Assembly (NCBI GenBank): GCA_003446315.1 | Contig: DMBA01000219.1 | Span: 1 to 5,258, forward strand | Source: Ruminococcus sp. | GTDB taxonomy: Bacteria > Bacillota > Clostridia > Oscillospirales > Ruminococcaceae | Reading direction: 5' to 3' | DNA length: 5,258 nt | Shown: positions 1 through 5,258 of the stretch, piece after piece | Position numbering within the stretch: the first letter of the stretch is position 1 | Layout of the letters: every line of letters begins with the position of its first letter | Made by a program: the position numbers and the translations under genes | The notes under the pieces: generated by a model | What the model was told of the DNA's origin: nothing | What the model saw: only the letters and a program-made list of their open reading frames with translations | Database searches by the model: none

Positions 1-24
1 TCCAGCCGTGACAGCGATTTCGGG

Positions 25-204
25 CTATGCTTGGTCTGATGTACTGTCCGGCTGCTTTTGTTTTCGGCAGTCGGTTCTGCATGAATCCGGCGGGGCTCGT
101 CCGCTCTCAGTCAGCGGCAGCAGATACAGAATGCTGAATGTGACAACCGATGCAAGCAGCATCGTCACAAAGAAAATGATTATGTGTTTCGTGTGCTTAT
201 CCAT
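25..204 (-). CDS. Small single-span membrane protein, 59 aa
   Basis: This is a short gene with an ATG start. A GAAAGGAG ribosome binding site lies at 211-218, six bases upstream, which is the main reason to believe it. Residues 1-7 are basic and His-rich (MDKHTKH), residues 8-29 form one strongly hydrophobic segment, and the rest is a short hydrophilic tail ending at TAG. The protein is probably anchored with its N-terminus inside. The tail contains DSCRTDC and is rich in Lys, Gln and Ser. It lies 186 bp downstream of the duplicated winged-helix gene in the same direction. Both other frames of this strand stay open from the tail to the window edge, so the gene may really be longer and frameshifted. 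No family is recognised and the function is unknown. Confidence 0.6.
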   Translation of the reverse strand: MDKHTKHIIIFFVTMLLASVVTFSILYLLPLTESGRAPPDSCRTDCRKQKQPDSTSDQA

Positions 205-390
205 TGGAAGCTCCTTTCAGGTACAGATTTGAAAAAGAAAAGCCGCCCTGCACTTGACCGCCGTGCTTCGATATGATCTGTGAAAAACTATTTGAACGCG
301 CGGTATAGAAATCAATGTCAGAACGGATATATATTGAACTTTCTTTTTCAATTCGTAAGTAGACATGGGTACTGAATATAGAGATGCATT
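205..390. other. Intergenic region, 186 bp, AT-rich
   Basis: This gap separates the regulator gene from the small membrane-protein gene on the minus strand. Its 219-390 part is clearly more AT-rich than the flanking genes, as expected for a promoter region. On the minus strand there are TTGAAA- and TATA-like stretches, but I found no pair with good spacing and call no promoter. No hairpin followed by a T-run is seen after the regulator stop, so readthrough from the regulator into the small gene is possible. Two short open stretches on the minus strand lack a usable start and were rejected. Confidence 0.5.
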
Positions 391-1098
391 TCAGGGACTA
401 CCCCATACAGCAGAACGCACCTCCGGACAGATGCGGCAGAGCGCAGCAGGGTGATACATGATAATATCTGCTTGCTCCGGAGCACTCCGCATCTTAGGCA
501 TCTGTGCGCGGATATGCCCGACCTCAAACCGCACGATCGAATAGTGGTTGTCTACATAGACGCGCCGGTTCTCCTTTGATCTGCGCTGGATCCGGACGAT
601 CAGTCCGAGCTCCACCAGTTCCCGAATCGTCTGTATTACGCTCTCACGCTTCATACCGATCTGTTCAGCAATGTCATTGTAGCTATTCCAGCAGTCATGC
701 AGCACCGTGCTGAATGACTTGCAGAGGAACAGATACACGAGCATCTGACGCGGCACAAGCATTTCGAAAATGTGACGATCAACCATGAAAAAGCCGTTGT
801 CCGTCGGGTGCTTTGTGACCGCATACCAGTATGTGCCTCTGTGTCCGTTTGCCTTATACTGCCGTTCCAGATAATCAACCAGCCCCTTTTCCCGGAGCCG
901 GTCGATTGTTTTTGCGACTGTAACGGGTGATCTGATACCGCAGTTTACCGCGATTGTGCGCTGCTTGACTGTCACAATACTGTCGCCTTGCAGTGTGAAT
1001 CCGGAAGCCGGAAGGCTGCACAGATAAGCGTAAACGCTCAGTTCCTGCGCGTTGAGTCCCAGCTCGAAGATGTGATTGCTTAACCGAAACAGGCTCAC
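391..1098 (-). CDS. Tandem winged-helix DNA-binding protein, 235 aa
   Basis: The start is GTG, with a full GAAAGGAGG ribosome binding site at 1106-1114, seven bases upstream. The protein has two similar units. Unit 1 (about residues 5-93) begins NHIFELGL and carries a helix-turn-helix at about 43-77 (AVNCGIRSPVTVAKTIDRLR). Unit 2 (about 103-188) begins RHIFEMLV and carries a helix-turn-helix at about 140-170 (IAEQIGMKRESVIQTIREL). Each ends in a basic, Tyr-rich wing-like strand pair (RGTYWYAV and RRVYVDNHY). The C-terminal tail (190-235) has H216, C221 and C224, perhaps a metal site. This layout fits a transcriptional regulator or a replication-initiator-like protein of a mobile element; the sequence does not decide between them. 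It diverges from the plus-strand island and probably binds the shared region 1099-1243. No exact family is recognised. Confidence 0.85.
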   Translation of the reverse strand: MSLFRLSNHIFELGLNAQELSVYAYLCSLPASGFTLQGDSIVTVKQRTIAVNCGIRSPVTVAKTIDRLREKGLVDYLERQYKANGHRGTYWYAVTKHPTDNGFFMVDRHIFEMLVPRQMLVYLFLCKSFSTVLHDCWNSYNDIAEQIGMKRESVIQTIRELVELGLIVRIQRRSKENRRVYVDNHYSIVRFEVGHIRAQMPKMRSAPEQADIIMYHPAALCRICPEVRSAVWGSP

Positions 1099-1124
1099 TG
1101 TGTAGCCTCCTTTCTGAATAATGG

Positions 1125-1153
1125 TTGACTTTTTATGATTGCTTTGTTATAAT
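1125..1153 (+). promoter_or_regulatory. Strong promoter of the plus-strand island
   Basis: TTGACT at 1125-1130 (five of six bases match the -35 consensus) is followed after exactly 17 bases by a perfect TATAAT at 1148-1153. A TG at 1145-1146 adds an extended -10 element. This is a near-consensus vegetative sigma-factor promoter. Transcription should start near 1160, leaving a leader of about 84 bases before the GTG start at 1244. Confidence 0.85.
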
Positions 1154-1204
1154 GGCGATAAAGAAGGCGTAAATAGCTCTGCGATTGTTATTGTAGGAGC
1201 GAAC
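1143..1204 (+). repeat. Leader repeat, copy 1
   Basis: This copy starts with TTTGTTATAATG (1143-1154), continues with an AGAAGGCGTAAATAG-like stretch, and ends with AGGAGCGAAC (1195-1204). Copy 2 at 1577-1620 has the same elements in the same order. Here the AGGAGCGAAC is not used as a ribosome binding site, because the next start is 40 bases further on and has its own AAAAGGAG. Confidence 0.5.
1146..1173 (-). promoter_or_regulatory. Possible divergent promoter of the regulator gene
   Basis: On the minus strand TTTACG (1168-1173) lies 16 bases before TATAAC (1146-1151). The -35 box matches four of six consensus bases and the -10 box five of six. The -10 shares the symmetric TTATAA core with the plus-strand promoter, so the two RNA polymerase sites would exclude each other. 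The predicted leader to the GTG at 1098 is about 40 bases. This is the best candidate I found for the regulator, but it is not strong. Confidence 0.35.
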
Positions 1205-1222
1205 CCGAGTTCGTAAGACGAA
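1200..1222 (+). promoter_or_regulatory. Two overlapping small hairpins in the leader
   Basis: CGAAC (1200-1204) pairs with GTTCG (1209-1213) across a CCGA loop. TTCGT (1210-1214) pairs with ACGAA (1218-1222) across an AAG loop. The middle arms overlap, so only one stem can form at a time. They lie just upstream of the ribosome binding site at about 1227-1234. The same inverted repeats could instead be a protein operator. Each stem has only five base pairs, so a regulatory role is uncertain. Confidence 0.3.
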
Positions 1223-1243
1223 TTTTAAAAGGAGAGTGTAACA

Positions 1244-1564
1244 GTGCCGAAGAGAATTCGAATAATACTTGAGTATGGCTGCTATCCTGTCTGGTTGTAT
1301 GATGATGATGGTGGTGTAATTGCTACCCGTTTGCCGGATGAGTTGTGCGACGATATCGAGCTGGATGCTAAATTTCGTAGCCTTCAGGCGAGATACAAGG
1401 CATTATTCATCAATAATGAGCAAGAGTTTTCATTTGTTGGTTTTCAGCGCGAATCGGAGTATGAAAAGTTTTGCTCTGATTGGAACAATACGGTTAGTGA
1501 ATTCATAGCGAAGCTCAACGGCAAGTACGTCATGCATCTTGATATCAGATTCGATAAAGTATAA
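1244..1564 (+). CDS. Small acidic cytosolic protein, 106 aa, unknown function
   Basis: The start is GTG, with AAAAGGAG at about 1227-1234 and nine bases of spacing; no better start exists. The protein has no signal peptide or membrane segment. It begins with a basic beta-strand (PKRIRIILEYGCYPVWLYD), then a run of acidic residues (LPDELCDDIELD), a helix (about 44-55) and a C-terminal helix (about 74-90). A compact alpha/beta fold is likely. The strand-plus-acidic pattern reminds me of small uncharacterised Firmicute proteins found near polymorphic toxins, but that is memory of style, not a match, and no toxin gene is in view. GC is about 41% over 1261-1560, well below the neighbours, suggesting recent acquisition. 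It is the first gene of a two-gene island, with no terminator before the next gene. Confidence 0.8.
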   Translation: MPKRIRIILEYGCYPVWLYDDDGGVIATRLPDELCDDIELDAKFRSLQARYKALFINNEQEFSFVGFQRESEYEKFCSDWNNTVSEFIAKLNGKYVMHLDIRFDKV

Positions 1565-1576
1565 ATCGGGGATAGG

Positions 1577-1620
1577 TTTGCTATAATGAGAGAAGCAGTA
1601 ATCAATAGAAAGGAGCGAAC
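1577..1620 (+). repeat. Leader repeat, copy 2
   Basis: TTTGCTATAATG (1577-1588), then AGAAGCAGTAATCAATAG, then AGGAGCGAAC (1611-1620, identical to 1195-1204). In this copy the GGAG is the working ribosome binding site, eight bases before the GTG at 1624. The copy is about 18 bases shorter than copy 1 between the -10 box and the GGAG. Confidence 0.5.
1579..1587 (+). promoter_or_regulatory. Extended -10 promoter of the second island gene
   Basis: TGCTATAAT gives a perfect TATAAT (1582-1587) with an extended -10 TG. There is no good -35 box at 16-18 bases (the sequence there is near GTATAA), so the promoter depends on the extended element and is probably weaker than the one at 1125. Twelve bases around it (1577-1588) match 1143-1154 at eleven positions. 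Confidence 0.6.
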
Positions 1621-1623
1621 GCT

Positions 1624-2136
1624 GTGAGTATTCAATATTTCCGTGACGAACTCATCGACATTCTGAAAAATAGGGACTTTTCCAAACTAGCGTTCCGCAA
1701 GCTCGACAACGAATTTCCTTATGCATACTGCATTCTTTTTACGACCGGCACATCCGCTGATGAAGACGAAGCATTTGCGAATGGCACACCCGATTTTGTC
1801 GAAGTATCCGTTAACACCCCTGACAATAAGATTTCTGACGAAACAGCGGACCGGATGATTGATGTGCTGGAGCATCTGGATGAATGTATCCAAAGGGCAT
1901 ACGACTGGATGAGCAAGCATGACCTGCCCTATGCGTGGCTGCTTAAGAAGGAATATCCCATGTGCGAGCTGGATTTTGGTGTCGCTTCCATTGAGCCTCG
2001 CAGCAAAAAAAAGGCCGGCGGCAGTTTTTCACTTATCTTCGATATGCCGGGATCTGAAGATAATCCCTGGCATTGTGACGTTTGGTTCCATTACGATGAT
2101 ATGCAGCCGTACAAGAGCGAAAAAGATCTCTGGTAA
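1624..2136 (+). CDS. Acidic soluble protein, 170 aa, unknown function
   Basis: The start is GTG, preceded by AAAGGAG at 1609-1615 with eight bases of spacing. The protein is strongly acidic, with no signal peptide or membrane span. Residues 1-30 look helical. About 31-60 contains a strand and an acidic stretch (TSADEDEAFANG), followed by a helix (about 75-100) and a Tyr/Trp-rich middle (YAWLLKKEYPMCELDFG). The C-terminal part is strand-like (SFSLIFDMPGSE, WHCDVWFHYDDM). Size, acidity and aromatic content are typical of small immunity or inhibitor proteins; this is inference only and I recognise no family. GC is about 48% over 1681-1920, between the first island gene and the flanking operons. 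It has its own promoter and is followed at once by a strong terminator. Confidence 0.8.
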   Translation: MSIQYFRDELIDILKNRDFSKLAFRKLDNEFPYAYCILFTTGTSADEDEAFANGTPDFVEVSVNTPDNKISDETADRMIDVLEHLDECIQRAYDWMSKHDLPYAWLLKKEYPMCELDFGVASIEPRSKKKAGGSFSLIFDMPGSEDNPWHCDVWFHYDDMQPYKSEKDLW

Positions 2137-2174
2137 ATGCAACCGTTTGAGATGCATCAACAGCCTCATCACAG

Positions 2175-2218
2175 AACCGGATAACCGTCCAGCAAACGGT
2201 TATCCGGTTTCCTTTTTC
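2175..2218 (+). terminator. Intrinsic terminator closing the plus-strand island
   Basis: A perfect 14-bp stem (2175-2188 with 2196-2209) carries a seven-base loop and is followed by TTCCTTTTTC. This is a textbook plus-strand rho-independent terminator 38 bases after the stop at 2136. Read on the minus strand the same stem is followed by CTGTGATG rather than a T-run, so it should stop the leftward operon poorly. Confidence 0.92.
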
Positions 2219-2222
2219 AGCC

Positions 2223-2693
2223 TCATTCGGATTCATCGGCAGCAGTATCACCGGTATTCTCGCTGTAGATGACCTTTGCCTCTTCTGCGAGTTCCTGTGC
2301 CTGTTCCGGGGTACCCTGAAGCATAGTAATCAGCTGTTGCAGGCTGAGCCCGGTCAGTGCATCACCTGCTTGTTCAAAAAAGTCCAGCAGCTTATTGATC
2401 CGCTCGGTCGTCATTTCGTTTCCGCTGCTGCTCAGCAGCTTCACGCGCTGCATCAGCTCCTGCTGCCGGATCTCAGCGCAGACATCGTTCAGCTGTTTGA
2501 TGAGCTTTCGGTCTGCGTTGTTCTCCGCCTGAAGTTTCAGGATTTTCTGTTCCCGCTTCGCAACCGCAGCTTTGCGACGTTCAATGGCCTGCTGCGCACC
2601 GCGCAGGGTGTAGTTTTTGGCAACCGGAGCAGGGATGTCTGCCGGTTCCTTTTCCGCTTCTTCGACCACATGGTTTCTTTTCTTCTCATTCAT
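2223..2693 (-). CDS. Coiled-coil protein, 156 aa, conjugative-element-like
   Basis: The ATG at 2693 is chosen because GGAGGAG lies just upstream. A TTG at 2708 in the same frame has no such site. The gene overlaps the stop of the 713-aa gene by eight bases (ATGAATGA), indicating coupled translation. The N-terminus is charged, with a Pro-rich stretch (PADIPAPV). Residues 31-87 form a long Lys/Glu/Gln-rich coiled coil (IERRKAAVAKREQKI and onward). A helical segment with MTTERINKLLDFFEQ (94-108) follows, then an acidic tail. There is no membrane segment. A coiled coil followed by an MT-x-E-x-(6)-FF segment resembles the short DUF4315 proteins of Firmicute conjugative transposons, though this protein is about twice as long; I am unsure of the match. 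It is the last gene of its operon. Confidence 0.82.
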   Translation of the reverse strand: MNEKKRNHVVEEAEKEPADIPAPVAKNYTLRGAQQAIERRKAAVAKREQKILKLQAENNADRKLIKQLNDVCAEIRQQELMQRVKLLSSSGNEMTTERINKLLDFFEQAGDALTGLSLQQLITMLQGTPEQAQELAEEAKVIYSENTGDTAADESE

Positions 2694-4827
2694 TGTTCTC
2701 CTCCGCAATCGTTTTTACAAGCAAATCCGAGATTTTCTCCGGATATGCAAGACTTCCCTGATCGTCACCGAACACGCCATTTTCCCCGAACATGAAAGAG
2801 CCGGTATAGATCTCTTTCGGGTTCACGGGGCTGACAGTGTTTTTATTCAGCACGGTCAGGATGTTTTCCTGGTAATACGCATACGCCGGTGCCAGCCGCA
2901 CCGTATCATCAAAGGATGACCGTGTTTTCTGCCCGATTACCTTGAAATCTGCCCGGGACACGCAGTTCATAATCGTATGTCCATTGTGACTGCTGCCGTC
3001 CTCCGCAATGATGCCGCCGACTGTACCGGCTTTGATGCACTCGACACGCTCTGCGTCCTTGAATTCACCGCAGGAGAAATCCAGCTCATTGCAGTAACAG
3101 TTAGAGATTAGTGCGCCCTCAGCATCGGTCGTTCCTTCTGCGGCAATACCGCCCGCAGCTGTCTCTGTTTTCAGGATAATGTTCCTTGCAAGGCATCCCT
3201 GAATACTGCCGCCGTAACAGTCCGGCAGCTCGCGTCCTTTTGCGTCATACGCTCTTGCTCCGGCAGCAGAACCGACCACGCCGCCAGCGTTGAAGATATT
3301 GCCCTGTGCGGAATAATAATAGACTGCGGAATCCGTAACAGACGCAGGCTTGCCGGAGATTCCGCCGCAATAGAGATAATAGTCCGGCAGTTCATTGAAA
3401 AAGCCGAAGTCTGTCACATAGCAGCCGTCGATCTGACCGCCGATACCGGTAATCGCGCCGATGCAATGCTCCGCGTGTTTGGTCGGCTCTATGGGTTCTT
3501 CTTCCGGTTCGATGATATTTCCGTCCTCGTCATACTCGATCACATCCGGCGGCACAACCTCCATCGTTGTGACCGCAGGCTGTTCTTCATCGGCTTTCGG
3601 TTCCGGCAGCTTCACAGTAATTGACGAATGCGACACCGAACAATGCTCAATGACCGTTTCGCCGGTCTCATATTCTTTCTCATCCTCCGAGAGATAGTGG
3701 TAGTTGTATGCCGTACATACCAGAAAGCCGTAATCTTTGTATTCGTCTGACACAATCGCGGAATTCCGGATATTTACATTTTGGATCACCGCCCCGGATA
3801 CCGTTTCAAACAACGGCGCATCCAGATTTTCAATGAGGTAACCTCCGCCGTCATATTCAAAATGCTCAGAATCCGGATCTGCTTTCAGCTCATTGACCGT
3901 GCGGATCGGTGTATGCGAAGCCCAGACCGGAAAGGCAATGTCCGCAGTCTGCATGAAATAACCGCGTGCCTTTTCCTCGCTCATCAGTTCCAGCTGATCG
4001 AAATAGTCAATGCGGTACGGATCATCGCGTGTGCCTGAACCGCCGCCGTATTTCACCAGCACGCGGTACAGTTTGGTATCCGCAGTAAAGTCATACGCCT
4101 TTCCGCCGAAATACTCAATCTTTTTGCCGTTTGGATCAGATGTAAATCCCCACGAATAACCGGGAACATGGGTGAAAAAGTCGGTCTTGTCAAATTCCGG
4201 CAGCAGGATGTTTGCTTTGCCCTTGATGACTGCGCCCTTGAGCTGTAAGTCCTCAACCGGCACGGCGGAATAGCTGCGGTCAATCGTGACCGTGATCTGT
4301 TCGGCATTGTCCGCGACCTCGTCCTGTTTCGGAATAATGAGACCGTCTTCCGCGACATTCACAGATTCCGCAGGCAGCTCTGATACAGAAGTACCGCGCC
4401 CGAAGCTCTTACCAACCGCAAACGCCGCCATAGAAAACAGCATCACGCCGCCCGCAACAGCTAGGAACAGAACCGGCGATTTCTTCCGTTTCCGGACGAT
4501 CTCACCGGTCTTTTTGTCGCGTTTTTCGTTCCGGTCGATCTGCATTTCTCCGCTGCTGACGATCTCTGCTGCGCCGCTTTCAATCAGCCGGTCAAACCGT
4601 TCGTTTTCCAAATTCGCCGTGATCTCAGTTTCAGTCCTGTATACGGAATACTCCGCAACGACAATCTTTGTGTGCTTTTTCTCAACAAACAGCCGGTACT
4701 CCCGGCTTTCGATCACCTCAGTCTTTTGAAGTTCCGGCACTTCACCATCCGCAGCATCGAGAATCAGGAACAGCGTGGTTTCCTGATCTCTGCCGGATTC
4801 CAGCCGTATCTTACAAAAATACTTCAA
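2686..4827 (-). CDS. Membrane-anchored surface beta-helix (GLUG-like) protein, 713 aa
   Basis: The start is TTG at 4827, because GAAGGAGG (4835-4842) sits seven bases upstream and the TTG overlaps the previous stop (TTGA). Residues 1-111 are a strand-rich, charged, presumably cytoplasmic domain. RKRKK (112-116) precedes one membrane span (117-139), placing the rest outside. About 222-260 resembles a Listeria/Bacteroides-type beta-grasp repeat (PGYSWGFTSDPNGKK through FTADTKLYRVLV). GGSGTRDDPYRI (262-273) is the usual lead-in to GLUG-motif domains. From 345 to 628 there are repeated rungs of the form I-x-x-C-x, alternating with Gly-Gly turns (CGGISG, AGGVVGS, AGGIAAEG, VGGIIAEDG), as in a parallel beta-helix. 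A Pro/Glu-rich acidic loop (406-450) interrupts it. No LPXTG, SLH domain or enzyme motif is seen. A role in surface contact or adhesion is inferred. Confidence 0.88.
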   Translation of the reverse strand: MKYFCKIRLESGRDQETTLFLILDAADGEVPELQKTEVIESREYRLFVEKKHTKIVVAEYSVYRTETEITANLENERFDRLIESGAAEIVSSGEMQIDRNEKRDKKTGEIVRKRKKSPVLFLAVAGGVMLFSMAAFAVGKSFGRGTSVSELPAESVNVAEDGLIIPKQDEVADNAEQITVTIDRSYSAVPVEDLQLKGAVIKGKANILLPEFDKTDFFTHVPGYSWGFTSDPNGKKIEYFGGKAYDFTADTKLYRVLVKYGGGSGTRDDPYRIDYFDQLELMSEEKARGYFMQTADIAFPVWASHTPIRTVNELKADPDSEHFEYDGGGYLIENLDAPLFETVSGAVIQNVNIRNSAIVSDEYKDYGFLVCTAYNYHYLSEDEKEYETGETVIEHCSVSHSSITVKLPEPKADEEQPAVTTMEVVPPDVIEYDEDGNIIEPEEEPIEPTKHAEHCIGAITGIGGQIDGCYVTDFGFFNELPDYYLYCGGISGKPASVTDSAVYYYSAQGNIFNAGGVVGSAAGARAYDAKGRELPDCYGGSIQGCLARNIILKTETAAGGIAAEGTTDAEGALISNCYCNELDFSCGEFKDAERVECIKAGTVGGIIAEDGSSHNGHTIMNCVSRADFKVIGQKTRSSFDDTVRLAPAYAYYQENILTVLNKNTVSPVNPKEIYTGSFMFGENGVFGDDQGSLAYPEKISDLLVKTIAEENNE

Positions 4828-5111
4828 TTCAATTCCTCCTTCGCGCGCCGCTTCTCCCGCAGCATCATCACCGCACACAGCCCGCCTCCGGCGCCGAGCA
4901 CGATCAGATCAACCGGATAAAACTGCCATGCTTCATCCATATCCGAAGCAGCGGTTTCCTGCGTATCTGCATCAGTTTCCTTTACCTGATAATTCATCAC
5001 CAGACTGACCAGCAGCGCAATGGATGTGAGAATTGCAAACAGCGTAATTGCACGCTTTTGCGAGAAATATCCGCGCACTTTCTCTGCGCGTTTCCGGTGT
5101 CCTTCAAACAT
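4824..5111 (-). CDS. Two-span membrane protein, 95 aa
   Basis: Two adjacent ATG codons are possible (5114 and 5111). GGAGG at 5118-5122 is three bases from the first and six from the second, so the second is preferred. Both overlap the stop of the upstream gene. The N-terminus is basic (FEGHRKRAEKVRGYFSQKR). Spans lie at 21-39 and 66-83, joined by an acidic outer loop (KETDADTQETAASDMDEAW), and the C-terminus is basic (REKRRAKEEL). The charge pattern predicts a hairpin with both ends in the cytoplasm. The stop overlaps the TTG start of the surface-protein gene, so the two are coupled and may act as partners in the membrane. No family is recognised. Confidence 0.8.
   Translation of the reverse strand: MFEGHRKRAEKVRGYFSQKRAITLFAILTSIALLVSLVMNYQVKETDADTQETAASDMDEAWQFYPVDLIVLGAGGGLCAVMMLREKRRAKEELN
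4835..4842 (-). promoter_or_regulatory. Ribosome binding site deciding a TTG start
   Basis: GAAGGAGG lies seven bases before TTG 4827-4825. The frame has no ATG or GTG nearby with comparable spacing; starting further upstream would add 17 residues encoded inside the previous gene. This site fixes the surface protein at 713 aa. Confidence 0.75.
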
Positions 5112-5257
5112 CATGTTCCTCCTTCCGTCACCAGATATTGCTCTATGTTCATCGCCGTCAGCGCCACCCATTGCTTTTCATCTTCGGTGAAGCTCAGCGT
5201 TTGCATAACCTGTTCCGCAGTGTAGAAATTGATCCCAAGCGAATGCAGCGTGTGAAG
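5111..5257 (-). CDS. 3' end of an unidentified gene (last 48 codons)
   Basis: An open frame enters from the right edge and ends at TGA 5113-5111, overlapping the ATGATG start of the 95-aa gene. The visible end includes LHSLGINFYTAEQVMQTL, then SFTEDEKQWVALTAMNIEQY and a short VTEGGT tail. The GGAGG that serves the next gene lies inside its last codons, a normal tight-operon arrangement. The fragment is soluble and mildly acidic with amphipathic helices. Its start is outside the window and no family can be named from this piece. The frame is preferred over the competing one (MGGADGDEHR...) because that one has no upstream ribosome binding site. Confidence 0.7.
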   Translation of the reverse strand, partial: LHTLHSLGINFYTAEQVMQTLSFTEDEKQWVALTAMNIEQYLVTEGGT

Positions 5258-5258
5258 A

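Noticed and set aside
8..232. Plus-strand open frame of 74 aa
   Set aside because: It has no ribosome binding site and lies antisense to the small membrane-protein gene, which has a strong one.
252..273. GC-rich stretch beside a pyrimidine run on the minus strand, considered as a terminator
   Set aside because: The two GGCGG blocks are direct repeats and cannot pair with each other, so no hairpin forms.
217..366. Minus-strand frame of 49 aa starting MSTYELKKK
   Set aside because: There is no ribosome binding site before its ATG, and it lies in AT-rich intergenic DNA.
197..397. Minus-strand stretch of 66 open codons between regulator and membrane gene, with its TAA overlapping the next ATG
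   Set aside because: The overlap is suggestive, but there is no ATG or TTG and only a late GTG. Reaching it from the regulator would need a frameshift at a site with no slippery heptamer.
2175..2209. Use of the hairpin as a terminator for the leftward operon
   Set aside because: Read on the minus strand the stem is followed by CTGTGATG, not a T-run.
2337..2919. Plus-strand frames opposite the coiled-coil gene and the 3' end of the surface-protein gene
   Set aside because: They are antisense shadows without ribosome binding sites, over two well-supported minus genes.
3461..3697. Ser-rich plus-strand frame of 78 aa
   Set aside because: Its composition is the complement of the Glu/Asp-rich insert in the surface protein, and there is no ribosome binding site.
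4668..5225. Plus-strand frame of 185 aa
   Set aside because: It is long, but it is His/Ser/Pro-rich, lacks a ribosome binding site, and lies opposite coupled minus-strand genes.

Overview
The window looks like chromosomal or mobile-element DNA from a Gram-positive Firmicute, most likely a Ruminococcus-like member of the Clostridia. The support is strong GGAGG-type ribosome binding sites at every gene, frequent GTG and TTG starts, about 51-55% GC in most genes, and tightly overlapping genes. The assignment is an inference from style. No rRNA, tRNA, integrase, relaxase or CRISPR array is present to fix it.

Right side (2223-5258, minus strand): a compact operon read leftwards. In transcription order it holds the 3' end of an unidentified gene, a 95-aa double-membrane-span protein, a 713-aa single-span protein with a long extracytoplasmic beta-helix (GLUG-like) region, and a 156-aa coiled-coil protein. 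Each stop overlaps the next start, so the products are probably made together. A small coiled-coil protein beside a membrane-anchored surface protein resembles accessory genes of Firmicute integrative conjugative elements, but no core transfer gene is visible.

Centre (1099-2222, plus strand): a two-gene island of lower GC (about 41% and 48% in hand-counted stretches), opposed to the genes on both sides. It encodes two acidic soluble proteins of 106 and 170 aa, both with GTG starts. Each has its own promoter and leader, and the two leaders are recognisably related. A near-perfect intrinsic terminator closes the island. The proteins look like small cargo proteins, possibly immunity-type, but I cannot assign a function.

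Left side (1-1098, minus strand): a 235-aa DNA-binding protein made of two duplicated winged-helix units, diverging from the island, followed after a 186-bp gap by a 59-aa membrane protein. The shared 145-bp region between regulator and island has a strong plus-strand promoter. Its -10 box overlaps a possible minus-strand -10 box, so the regulator may control both directions.

The points of most interest are the repeated promoter-leader in front of two unrelated cargo genes, the cysteine-bearing beta-helix rungs of the surface protein, and the tandemly duplicated winged-helix regulator with overlapping divergent promoters.
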